Shown: positions 7,870 through 16,538 of the stretch, piece after piece
Position numbering within the stretch: position 1 is the first letter of the stretch
Layout: every line of letters starts with the position of its first letter
Source: Sphingomonas faeni
GTDB lineage: Bacteria > Pseudomonadota > Alphaproteobacteria > Sphingomonadales > Sphingomonadaceae
DNA: 64,000 nt
Direction: 5' to 3'
Assembly: GCF_003053745.1 (NCBI RefSeq)
Contig: NZ_QAYE01000001.1
Coordinates: 372,001-436,000, forward strand
The notes under the pieces: model-generated
Databases searched by the model: none
What the model was told of the DNA's origin: nothing
Seen by the model: only the letters and a program-made list of their open reading frames with translations
Translations under genes and position numbers: made by a program

Positions 7870-9501
7870 ATGGACCTGTTGACGCACCGCACTTCACAGT
7901 CGGGTTCCGGCCAGACGCGCGGCCTCAAGCGCGCGCTCGCCGCGCTGACGTTCGCGCCGCTGATGCTCGCGGGCGCAAGTATCGCGATGCCCGCGGTTGC
8001 GCAGGACGCTGCGGCACCGACTGTGACGGCGACGTTGCAGGCCGACAAGCCAGGCGCGGTCGTCCACCGCGACGTGTTCGGGCAGTTCGCCGAGCATCTC
8101 GGACACGGCATCTATGGCGGGATCTGGGTGGGCAAGGGCTCGCGTATCCCCAATGACGGCGGCTATCGTCGCGACGTGCTGGACGCGCTGAAGGCGATCA
8201 ACGTGCCGATGGTGCGCTGGCCCGGCGGGTGTTTCGGCGACGAATATCATTGGCGTGACGGGATCGGTGCGACCAAGTCGCGCCCGACCAAGGTCAACAC
8301 CAACTGGGGCGGCGTCAACGAGGACAACGCATTCGGCACGCACGAATATTTCGGGTTGATGGACCGCCTTGGCGCCAGCACCTACGTCTCCGCCAACGTT
8401 GGCAGCGCACCGCCGTCCGAGACCGCGCAATGGGTCGAGTACATGACCGCCGCGAAAGGCACGACCGTGCTGGCCAAGGAGCGCGAACGCAACGGCCATG
8501 CCGCGCCGTGGAAGATCCAGTATCTCGGCATCGGCAACGAGCTGTGGGGCTGTGGCGGCAACATGCGCGCCGAATATGCCGCCGACCTGACCAACCGCTA
8601 TGCGCAGTTCGCCAAGTCCGCGAACGGCCCGATGCTCAAGATCGCGAGCGGCCCGAGCGACTCGAACTACGAGTGGACCGAGGCGATGATGCGGATCGCC
8701 GGCAAGAACATCGATGGTCTAGCGCTGCATTACTACACCCGCCCGCGCGACAAGGACTGGAAGGACAAGGGCGCGGCGATCGGCTTTCCCGAGCGCGAAT
8801 GGGCGTCCACCATGTCCCACACGCTGGAGATGGAGGAGTTCATCACCAAGCATTCGGCGATCATGGACAAGTACGATCCGGCCAAGCGCGTGATGCTCGC
8901 GGTCGACGAATGGGGCACGTGGTACGATCCGACGCCGGGCAGCAATCCCGGTTTCCTCGAGCAGCAGAATTCGTTGCGCGATGCGGTAGTCGCCGGGCTC
9001 AACCTCAACATCTTCGCGCATCATGCCGACCGGGTCCGGATGGCGGCGATCGCGCAGATGGTGAACGTGTTGCAGGCGATGCTGCTCACCGACGGCGCGA
9101 AGATGGTGAAGACGCCGACCTATTGGGTGTTCGACCTCTACAAGCCGTGGCAGGGCGCGACCTCGCTGCCGATCCAGGTGACGTCGCCCTGGTATCACAA
9201 GGACGAGGTGGCGGTGCCTGCGGTCAGCGCGTCGGCGGTGCGCGATGCGGCTGGGCAGGTGCATGTCGCGCTGGTCAATCTCGACCCGAACCGCGCGATG
9301 CCGCTGTCGGTATCGCTCGCCGGATTGCAGGCGACGCAGGCAAGCGGGCGGATCATCACCGGCACCGCGATGGACGCGCATAACAGTTTCGACGCGCCGG
9401 ATACGGTCGTGCCGCAGCCGTTCGCGGGCGCGCAGGTGACGGGCGGCAATCTGACGCTGACGGTGCCGGCGAAGTCGGTGCTGGTCCTCGATCTCCGCTG
9501 A
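7870..9501 (+). CDS. Secreted GH51 alpha-L-arabinofuranosidase
   Basis: A 543-residue GH51 enzyme. Acid/base Glu224 lies in YLGIGNELWGCGG and nucleophile Glu347 in AVDEWGTWYDP; VRWPGGCFGDEYHWRDG is the usual GH51 barrel start. A long hydrophobic leader (about residues 20-45, ending MPAVAQ) indicates export, whereas many GH51 enzymes are cytoplasmic. It releases terminal L-arabinofuranose from arabinan or arabinoxylan. The ATG follows AGGGAGAG; an in-frame ATG at 7849 is less well placed. It lies between GH43 and GH95 in the plus-strand operon. Confidence 0.9.
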   Translation: MDLLTHRTSQSGSGQTRGLKRALAALTFAPLMLAGASIAMPAVAQDAAAPTVTATLQADKPGAVVHRDVFGQFAEHLGHGIYGGIWVGKGSRIPNDGGYRRDVLDALKAINVPMVRWPGGCFGDEYHWRDGIGATKSRPTKVNTNWGGVNEDNAFGTHEYFGLMDRLGASTYVSANVGSAPPSETAQWVEYMTAAKGTTVLAKERERNGHAAPWKIQYLGIGNELWGCGGNMRAEYAADLTNRYAQFAKSANGPMLKIASGPSDSNYEWTEAMMRIAGKNIDGLALHYYTRPRDKDWKDKGAAIGFPEREWASTMSHTLEMEEFITKHSAIMDKYDPAKRVMLAVDEWGTWYDPTPGSNPGFLEQQNSLRDAVVAGLNLNIFAHHADRVRMAAIAQMVNVLQAMLLTDGAKMVKTPTYWVFDLYKPWQGATSLPIQVTSPWYHKDEVAVPAVSASAVRDAAGQVHVALVNLDPNRAMPLSVSLAGLQATQASGRIITGTAMDAHNSFDAPDTVVPQPFAGAQVTGGNLTLTVPAKSVLVLDLR

Positions 9502-9508
9502 TCGGGCG

Positions 9509-11863
9509 ATGACCGTCGAACCCACGCGTCGTGACATGCTGGAAGGCGCAGCGGCGGTCGCCGTCGCTGCGCTTGCCGGACCCGGTGCCGGACCGAGTCA
9601 GGCGTGGGCGGCGGCACCGGCAGATGGTCCGCGGCTCTGGTATCGGCAGCCCGCGGTCGCCTGGACCGAGGCGTTACCGGTTGGCAATGGCCGGCTCGGC
9701 GCGATGGTGTTCGGGGGGACCGCCAGCGAGCGGTTGCAGTTGAACGAGGATACGCTGTGGACCGGGGGGCCGTATGATCCGGTCAACCCGGCGGCGCACG
9801 CGGCGCTGCCCGAGGTGCGGCGGTTGATCGACGCGGGCAAGTTCGCCGAGGCGCAGGCGCTCGCCAATGCGCAGGTCATGGGCCTGCCCAAGACTCAGAT
9901 GGCGTACCAGCCGGTCGGCGACCTGATGCTGGAGATGCCCGGCGGGTCGGGGGCTGTCGGCGACTATGTCCGGCAGCTCGATCTCGATGCGGCGGTGGCG
10001 ACCACCAGTTTCACGATGGGCGGCACGCGGTTTCGGCGCGACGTTTTCGCGTCGCCCGGGGATCAGGTGATCGCGGTGCACCTTGTCGGCGATCGGCCGT
10101 TCGACCTGCTGGTGGGGCTCCAGTCGCCGCAGCTTGGCGCGAGCGTCTCGATCGACGGTGCGACGGTGACGCTCGCCGGCCATAATGGCGAGCGGGCGGG
10201 GATTGCGGGGCGGTTGCGGTTCGTGGCGCGGGCGCGGGTTTCGACGGTGGGTGGTGTCGTCTCGGAAGGTGGCAACCGCGTTCGCATCACCGGAGCGCGC
10301 GCGGTCACGGTGCTGGTGGCGATGGCGACCAGCTATCGCCGGTTCGACGATGTGAGCGGCAACCCGGAAGCCGCGACACTCGCCACGCTCGATCGTGCCA
10401 GCCGGCGTGGGGTCGAGCGGATCCGGGCCGAGACGAGCGCCGCGCATCGTGCGCTGTTCCGTCGCGTGACGCTCGACCTCGGACGTACGGCGGCGGCAGA
10501 CAAGCCGACCGACGAGCGCGTCCGTGCCAATCGCGCCGGCGACGACCCGGCGCTGGCGACGTTGTATTTCGACTATGGGCGCTACCTGCTGATCGCGTCA
10601 TCGCGACCGGGGACGCAGCCGGCCAATTTGCAGGGTATCTGGAACGACGCGATCAAGCCGCCGTGGGAATCCAAATACACCGTCAATATCAACACCGAGA
10701 TGAACTATTGGCCGGCGGAGGTGACCGCGCTGGCCGAGTGCACCGCGCCGCTGGTGCAGATGGTGCGCGAACTGGCGATCACGGGAGAGCGCACGGCGCG
10801 GACGATGTACGGTGCGCGCGGGTGGGTGTGCCATCACAACACCGATCTGTGGCGCGCGACGGCGCCGATCGACGGGGCGCAATGGGGGCTGTGGCCGGCC
10901 GGCGGCGCGTGGCTGTGCACGCATCTGTGGGATCGCTACGATTACGGGCGCGACCTCGACTATCTGCGCTCGGTCTATCCGCTGATGCGCGGGGCGGCGT
11001 TGTTCTTCCTCGATACGCTGCAGACCGATCCGGCGACCGGCGCGCTGGTGACCAATCCGTCGCTGTCGCCCGAGAACATCCATCCGGCGGGCGCGTCGAT
11101 CTGCGCGGGGCCGGCGATGGACATGCAGATCCTGCGCGACCTGTTCGACCAGGTCGGCCAGGCGGCGGCACTGCTCAAGATCGATGCACCGTTTGCGGCA
11201 GAAGTCGCGGCGGCGCGCGCGCGGCTCGCACCCGATCATATCGGCGCGCAAGGTCAGCTTCAGGAGTGGCAATGCGACTGGGACGCGGCTGCGCCAGAGC
11301 CACACCACCGCCATGTCTCGCATCTCTATGGCCTGTTCCCGAGCGACCAGATCGATCTCGACCGCACGCCTGCGCTGGCACAGGCGGCACGGCGGTCGCT
11401 CGAACTGCGCGGCGATGAATCGACCGGCTGGGCGACCGCGTGGCGTGCGAACCTGTGGGCGCGGCTGCGCGACGGCGATCACGCGCACCGGATCTTGGCG
11501 TTCCTGCTGGGCCCCGAGCGGACCTATCCCAATCTGTTCGACGCGCATCCGCCGTTCCAGATCGACGGCAATTTCGGCGGTACGCGCGCGATTGCGGAGA
11601 TGCTGATGCAGAGCCGCGGCGACGAGATTTTAGTGTTGCCCGCGCTGCCGAGCGCTTGGCCGACCGGGTCCGTCACAGGGTTGCGCGCGCGCGGACGGTG
11701 TTCGGTCGACCTGCGTTGGCAGGGGGGCGAACTGGTCGAGGCGGTGGTCCGCAGCGAGATACCGGGGCGTCGCGTGATCCGGCACGGCACGCGACGGGTC
11801 GAAGTGATGCTTACCCCGGGGAAAGCGGTGAGGCTGCGCGGCAACGCCCTCGCGCGCGCGTGA
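9509..11863 (+). CDS. Exported GH95 glycosidase (alpha-L-fucosidase type)
   Basis: A 784-residue protein. The N-terminus TRRDMLEG followed by an Ala-rich hydrophobic segment is a Tat signal. GH95 hallmarks appear in order: LPVGNGRLGAMVFGG and LNEDTLWTGGPYDP near the start, INTEMNYWPAE mid-chain, ATAWRANLWARL and PPFQIDGNFGG towards the end. The family removes alpha-1,2-linked L-fucose, or in some members alpha-L-galactose, as found on xyloglucan side chains. It starts seven bases after the GH51 stop, so co-expression is very likely. The family is certain, the sugar specificity is inferred. Confidence 0.9.
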   Translation: MTVEPTRRDMLEGAAAVAVAALAGPGAGPSQAWAAAPADGPRLWYRQPAVAWTEALPVGNGRLGAMVFGGTASERLQLNEDTLWTGGPYDPVNPAAHAALPEVRRLIDAGKFAEAQALANAQVMGLPKTQMAYQPVGDLMLEMPGGSGAVGDYVRQLDLDAAVATTSFTMGGTRFRRDVFASPGDQVIAVHLVGDRPFDLLVGLQSPQLGASVSIDGATVTLAGHNGERAGIAGRLRFVARARVSTVGGVVSEGGNRVRITGARAVTVLVAMATSYRRFDDVSGNPEAATLATLDRASRRGVERIRAETSAAHRALFRRVTLDLGRTAAADKPTDERVRANRAGDDPALATLYFDYGRYLLIASSRPGTQPANLQGIWNDAIKPPWESKYTVNINTEMNYWPAEVTALAECTAPLVQMVRELAITGERTARTMYGARGWVCHHNTDLWRATAPIDGAQWGLWPAGGAWLCTHLWDRYDYGRDLDYLRSVYPLMRGAALFFLDTLQTDPATGALVTNPSLSPENIHPAGASICAGPAMDMQILRDLFDQVGQAAALLKIDAPFAAEVAAARARLAPDHIGAQGQLQEWQCDWDAAAPEPHHRHVSHLYGLFPSDQIDLDRTPALAQAARRSLELRGDESTGWATAWRANLWARLRDGDHAHRILAFLLGPERTYPNLFDAHPPFQIDGNFGGTRAIAEMLMQSRGDEILVLPALPSAWPTGSVTGLRARGRCSVDLRWQGGELVEAVVRSEIPGRRVIRHGTRRVEVMLTPGKAVRLRGNALARA

Positions 11864-11876
11864 ACAACAAAAGGGG

Positions 11877-12941
11877 ATGTCCGTGAACAAGCTTCTCGTC
11901 GCACTCGGCACTGCGTTGATGCTGTCGACCGGCCTTGCTTCGGCGCAGGTCAAGACGCCCGGACCGCCGCCGGTTGCTGGTGCGAAGCCGGTGACGATCG
12001 AGCGGATCACCGTCCACTCGCCCGCGATCGAAGGCAATCTCGAAGGCGAGAGTCCGGACCGGGCGGTACTCGTCATCCTTCCGCCAAGCTATCGCGCCAA
12101 TTCGACGAGGCGCTATCCGGTGGTCTATGCTCTCCACGGCTATTCGATCGGCGCGGAGCAGTGGATCGGCGAGATCCACGTGCCGCAGACGATCGAGGGC
12201 GCGTTCGCGAAGGGCGCGCGCGAGATGATCGTCGTGATCCCCGACAGCAAGACCGCGCATAACGGGTCCTTCTATTCGAGTTCGGTGACGGTCGGCGATT
12301 TCGAGACGTTCGTCGCGCGCAACCTGGTCGGCTATGTCGACGGCCATTACCGGACGATCGCGGACCGCCGCAGCCGGGGGCTCGCGGGACATTCGATGGG
12401 CGGCTACGGCACCGCGCGGATCGGCATGAAGCATCCCGAAACATTCGGCGCGCTCTACATGATGAGCCCGTGCTGCCTGTCGACGCGCGCGCTCGGCACG
12501 CCCGATGCCGCAACCGAGACGGCGATCCGCGCGCTGCGTTCGCCGGCGGACAGCGCGACCCTGTCATGGGGGCAGCGCGCGCAACTCGCGACCGCCGCGG
12601 CGTGGTCGCCCAACCCCAAGGCGCCGCCGCTGTATCTCGATCTCCCGGTCAAGGACGGCGTGGCGCAACCCGACGTGCTGGCGCGCTGGGCGGCCAATGC
12701 GCCGCTGGCGATGCTCGACCAATATTTCGGCAATCTGCGGCGCTATGCGGCGATCGGGATCGACGTCGGCGACCGCGACGGGCTGAAGGACGATGCCGGC
12801 AAGCTTCACGCCGCGCTCGACAGCTACGGGATCGCGAACAGCTTCGAGGTATATCCGGGCGATCACACCAGCGGCGTCGCAGGGCGCGTGCAGGACACGA
12901 TGATGCCGTTCTTCTCGCGCGCGCTGGCGTTCGGCAAATGA
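11877..12941 (+). CDS. Secreted esterase D / CE1-like esterase
   Basis: A 354-residue protein with a signal peptide (about 1-22, ending GLASAQ). The fold is the putative-esterase (CE1 / esterase D) alpha/beta hydrolase: PVVYALHGYS, then nucleophile elbow GHSMGGYG with Ser173, an Asp in IDVGDRDG and the catalytic His in YPGDHTSG. Such enzymes release feruloyl or acetyl groups from arabinoxylan. An AAAAGGGG ribosome site precedes the start. Its stop overlaps the next ATG by four bases (ATGA), indicating translational coupling to the GH43 xylosidase. Confidence 0.84.
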   Translation: MSVNKLLVALGTALMLSTGLASAQVKTPGPPPVAGAKPVTIERITVHSPAIEGNLEGESPDRAVLVILPPSYRANSTRRYPVVYALHGYSIGAEQWIGEIHVPQTIEGAFAKGAREMIVVIPDSKTAHNGSFYSSSVTVGDFETFVARNLVGYVDGHYRTIADRRSRGLAGHSMGGYGTARIGMKHPETFGALYMMSPCCLSTRALGTPDAATETAIRALRSPADSATLSWGQRAQLATAAAWSPNPKAPPLYLDLPVKDGVAQPDVLARWAANAPLAMLDQYFGNLRRYAAIGIDVGDRDGLKDDAGKLHAALDSYGIANSFEVYPGDHTSGVAGRVQDTMMPFFSRALAFGK

Positions 12942-14503
12942 GGGTCGCGGTGGCGGTCGCGCTGGGGCTGCTGGCGACCGCCGCGTCGGCACAGGTGTGG
13001 CGATCGGACCAGGGCGACGGGAGCTTCCGCAATCCGGTGCTGTTCGCGGACTATCCCGATCCCGACATCATCCGCGTCGGCAGCGACTATTATTTCGCCA
13101 CGACGACGTTCGCGAACACGCCCGGCATCACGATCCTGCACAGCCGCGATCTGGTCAACTGGACGCTCGCCTCGCACCTCGTCGATCGGCTGGAGGGCAA
13201 GCCCGAATATGATCTGAAGGGTGGCAACGCGTACCGGCACGGGCTCTATGCCTCGTCCTTGCGCTATCATGCCGGCACCTATTATCTCGCCAATACGCCG
13301 GTCGGGCAGAAGACGCGGATCTGGTACGCGAAGGACGTGCGCGGGCCGTGGCGCTATCACGAACTGGAGCGCGAGGCGTTCGATCCGGGGCTGTTCATCG
13401 AACCGGACGGGCGCGCGTACCTGGCGACCGCGAGCACCGCGGACGGCACGATCACGCTGCTGACGCTCGACAAGCAATTGGCGCACGTCACCGCGTCGCA
13501 GAAGGTGCATTATATCAAGGGCGCGGAGGGGTCGAAGATCATTCGGCGCGGTGCGTATTACTACCTCTTCAACGCGCTGCCGCCGCGGCTGGGGCTGACC
13601 GTGTCGCGGTCGCGCAGCCTGTTCGGACCGTGGGAAACGCGCGACCAGATCGACGACAAGACGGGTGGGCACCAAGGCGCGCTGGTCGACCTACCCGATG
13701 GTCGCTGGTTCGGCTTCGTGATGGAGGATAGCGGCGCGATCGGGCGGATGACGAACCTCAGCCCGGTGTTCTGGCAGGACGACTGGCCGGTATGGGGGAT
13801 GCGCGAGGCGCCAGGTCGCGTGCCGCCGCGTGCTGCCAAACCGATTCTGGGTGGGGCGTTCGCGGAGCCGGCGACGTCTGACGATTTCGGTAAACCGACG
13901 CTCGGGTTGCAGTGGCAGTGGAACCACAATCCGGAGCCTTCGCGCTGGTCGTTGTCCGAGCGGCCGGGGTGGCTGCGGTTGAAGCCGACGATCGCGACCG
14001 GGTTCTGGAGCGCGCGCAATACGCTGGTGCAGAAGGGGCAGGGGCCGGCGAGCCGGGCCGAGGTGAAGCTCGACATCCGCCATCTGGCGCAGGGGGATCG
14101 CTGTGGCTTCGGGACGTTCGGGCAGTTCAGCGGGAATATCACGGTGCAGGGCGCGGCAGGCGGCAAGGCGACGCTGGCGATGGAGGTGACCGAAGACACG
14201 GTCGCCGGTGCCCGGACGGAGAATCGCGCCACCGCGCCGTTGCTGCGGACGGAAGCGCTGTGGTTGCGGACCGACATGGACTTCACGACCGACCTTGCGC
14301 GGGTGGCGTATAGTGTGGACGGGCGGCGCTGGACCGGATTGGGTGGGGACTTCCCGCTCGCGTTTGCTTGGCGGACGGGGACGTTTCAGGGCGAGCAGCT
14401 TGCGGTGTTTTGCTACGCGTCGACGGCGAGCCGCGGGTGGCTAGATGTCGACCGGTTCACGCTTTCTGCGTTGCCGCCGGGTAGGCCGGAGCGGGTGCGT
14501 TAG
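12938..14503 (+). CDS. Secreted GH43 beta-xylosidase / arabinofuranosidase
   Basis: A 521-residue protein with a short signal peptide (1-17, ending AASAQ). The GH43 triad is visible: ADYPDPDI (Asp41 base), DPGLFIEPDG (Asp149) and EGSKIIRR (Glu197 acid). After about residue 310 comes a concanavalin-like beta-sandwich (LQWQWNHNPEPSRWSL onward), the arrangement of bacterial beta-xylosidases in which the second domain shapes the active site. It is the last gene of the plus-strand operon, start-coupled to the esterase before it, and it converges on GH27 across a palindromic repeat. Confidence 0.86.
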   Translation: MRVAVAVALGLLATAASAQVWRSDQGDGSFRNPVLFADYPDPDIIRVGSDYYFATTTFANTPGITILHSRDLVNWTLASHLVDRLEGKPEYDLKGGNAYRHGLYASSLRYHAGTYYLANTPVGQKTRIWYAKDVRGPWRYHELEREAFDPGLFIEPDGRAYLATASTADGTITLLTLDKQLAHVTASQKVHYIKGAEGSKIIRRGAYYYLFNALPPRLGLTVSRSRSLFGPWETRDQIDDKTGGHQGALVDLPDGRWFGFVMEDSGAIGRMTNLSPVFWQDDWPVWGMREAPGRVPPRAAKPILGGAFAEPATSDDFGKPTLGLQWQWNHNPEPSRWSLSERPGWLRLKPTIATGFWSARNTLVQKGQGPASRAEVKLDIRHLAQGDRCGFGTFGQFSGNITVQGAAGGKATLAMEVTEDTVAGARTENRATAPLLRTEALWLRTDMDFTTDLARVAYSVDGRRWTGLGGDFPLAFAWRTGTFQGEQLAVFCYASTASRGWLDVDRFTLSALPPGRPERVR

Positions 14504-14512
14504 CGTCCTTTC

Positions 14513-14621
14513 ACACCCTTCCGTTCGTGCTGAGCGAAGTCGAAGCACCGCCCTCAACGGGCGTTCACGCCTGTGGAAAGGTACCCTTCGACTGCGCTCG
14601 GGGCGAACGGGGAGGGTGTGG
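14513..14621. repeat. Long intergenic inverted repeat, family E
   Basis: The arms at about 14513-14545 (CCGTTCGTGCTGAGCGAAG within) and 14584-14621 (CCTTCGACTGCGCTC within) are imperfect inverted copies about 35 bases long around a 40-base centre. It fills the gap between two convergent genes and could end transcription from both sides. Only one copy was seen in this window. Confidence 0.6.
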
Positions 14622-14633
14622 CCTCTCCCATCG

Positions 14634-16538
14634 CTATTTGTAGAGCGCAGCGTCCGCCCATGTTGCAGGTTGCGGCGCCCCGGCATTCGCCGCACCACTC
14701 CCCCGCGCCACAAGTTCGACGATCCGTACACCCGTCACCTTCGCCTCCAGCGGGACCGCTGCCTCACCAAACCCCATCGGGCGGGACTTGGCGAGCAGGC
14801 GACCGTCGCCCCAGACCTCGAACACCGTCGTGCCCGAGCGCGGCTGGCCGGAATCGTTGATGCCGACCTTGGCCGCGAACCGTGCGTAACCCTGGTTGCG
14901 GACTTCGAGACGGGAGTTTGCGAGCACGCCGATCCCCGTGTCGAAGTCGGTGCCGGCAACGCGCAATAGCTTGCCATACGGTGCGCGGTCGGCTTCGGCG
15001 CCGCCCCATCCGCCATATTGCGGGTGCTCGCCGCCGCCGCGGGTGCCCGTCCACGGCGTGATCGACTGGTAGATCGTCGGATCCGGCTGCGGCACGACCA
15101 CGCCGTCGGTTGCCGGATTGATGCTGCCGGTCTGCTCCGAAAGGTACAGTCCGCCCGGCAACCGCCGCATGCCGGTCGCGCGGAAGATCAGCGTCTCGTG
15201 CGGCGCGAGCGTCACCGCGATCTCCTTGCGGAAGCTCTGCTCCTTCTTGGTCCAGAGGTCCTTCAGGCGCACGTCGGCGGTCGGCAGCATCTTGAGCTGC
15301 TCGGCGGTCAGCACCGCCTTGGCGGGCGAGGCCGTGCGGTTGAAGAGCGCGACGCCCTTGCTGCCGTCCGCGAGCGTCTTGACGAAGGTCTGCACCTCCG
15401 ACGAGTCGTAGGCGAGCACCGCTTGGTTGCCCGCCGTGTCCTGGTTCAGCGCGACGATATCCGCGTTGCCGAAGATCCCGAGCAGGTCCGGCGTCAGTTT
15501 CCGGAGATCGTAGCCGATGATCAGCGGCGCGTTGAGCATCGCCCACAATGCGAAGTGCGAGCGTGCCTCCGCGCTGTGCGCCGCGTCGAAATCGCCGGTG
15601 CCGACGAACAGCATGTCGGGGTCGTTCCACGATCCCGGATGCGCATAGAGCGCGCGGTGCGTGACGGTGTCGAGGTTGGTCAGCATCCGCGGCCAGACCG
15701 GCTGGATGTCGTCGCTGGTGCGCGACGTGTTGCCGACGTCCTTGCCCCACGCCCGCACGTCGCCCGCGCCCCACAGGCACAGCGAATAGACGTACGCGCG
15801 GTCGCCAGCGTGCGTGTGCAGAGCCGTGCGAACCTGTTCGTAGAGGCCGCGGATACCGGCGATGTCCGTTCCACCAAGCGACTGCATGTCGACGAGTGGC
15901 GTCAGCGCGCGGTACAGGCCGGACTTCACACGCGGTGCGTCCACCGGCAGGCCGCGCGCGCCGCAGCCGTCGACCTTCAGGAAATCGAAGTTCCATTCGG
16001 CGAAGAACAACCGGATGTCCTGGTCGACATGACCGTACAGCCCGACCTCGCGCTCCGCGACGCTGCCTTCGGGCTGGTTCTTGAAATCGGGGGTGTAAAT
16101 CTGGCCGCAGGTGTTGCGGCCGATGTCCGAATAGATGCCGACCTTGAGGCCCATCGCGTGGAGGCGGTCGGTAAACGGGCGGAAGCTCGTGTCCGCACCG
16201 GTCGCGGCGGACGGGAAGTGGCTGGTGCGGATCAGCAGCCGGCCGTCGGGCTGGCGACGCTTCAGCCACCAGCCATCGTCGATATTGACGTAGCGATAGC
16301 CGATGTCGCGCAACTTCGTGTCGATCAGCGCCTGCGCGGAGGCGAGCACCTTCTCCTCGTCCACGTCGCTGTTGAAGGCGTTCCACGAACTCCACCCCAT
16401 CGGCGGCACCGGGGCCGAGCCATCGGTGTTGGCGCTCCATTTGCCCGTCGGGGTCAGCGGATCCGCCAGTGCCGCGATCGGCGTGCAGAGGGCGACCAGC
16501 GCGGTGCCGAGCGTCGCGAGGGTGCGGATGCGGCTCAC
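14634..16538 (-). CDS. Secreted GH27 alpha-galactosidase-like enzyme with C-terminal NPCBM domain
   Basis: A 634-residue protein with a signal peptide (about 1-25). The GH27 barrel opens with PPMGWSSWNAFN; nucleophile Asp190 lies in FLKVDGCG and the acid/base in RTSDDIQPVW (Asp276/277). After the usual beta-domain (to about 440) comes an NPCBM-type galactose-binding domain (about 490-634; ITPWTGTRGGGEHP, DFDTGIGVLANS). GH27 members hydrolyse alpha-D-galactosides, and some beta-L-arabinopyranosides, which would also suit this locus. The ATG overlaps the GH3 stop by four bases, so translation is coupled. It is the last gene of the minus-strand operon. Confidence 0.86.
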   Translation of the reverse strand: MSRIRTLATLGTALVALCTPIAALADPLTPTGKWSANTDGSAPVPPMGWSSWNAFNSDVDEEKVLASAQALIDTKLRDIGYRYVNIDDGWWLKRRQPDGRLLIRTSHFPSAATGADTSFRPFTDRLHAMGLKVGIYSDIGRNTCGQIYTPDFKNQPEGSVAEREVGLYGHVDQDIRLFFAEWNFDFLKVDGCGARGLPVDAPRVKSGLYRALTPLVDMQSLGGTDIAGIRGLYEQVRTALHTHAGDRAYVYSLCLWGAGDVRAWGKDVGNTSRTSDDIQPVWPRMLTNLDTVTHRALYAHPGSWNDPDMLFVGTGDFDAAHSAEARSHFALWAMLNAPLIIGYDLRKLTPDLLGIFGNADIVALNQDTAGNQAVLAYDSSEVQTFVKTLADGSKGVALFNRTASPAKAVLTAEQLKMLPTADVRLKDLWTKKEQSFRKEIAVTLAPHETLIFRATGMRRLPGGLYLSEQTGSINPATDGVVVPQPDPTIYQSITPWTGTRGGGEHPQYGGWGGAEADRAPYGKLLRVAGTDFDTGIGVLANSRLEVRNQGYARFAAKVGINDSGQPRSGTTVFEVWGDGRLLAKSRPMGFGEAAVPLEAKVTGVRIVELVARGSGAANAGAPQPATWADAALYK

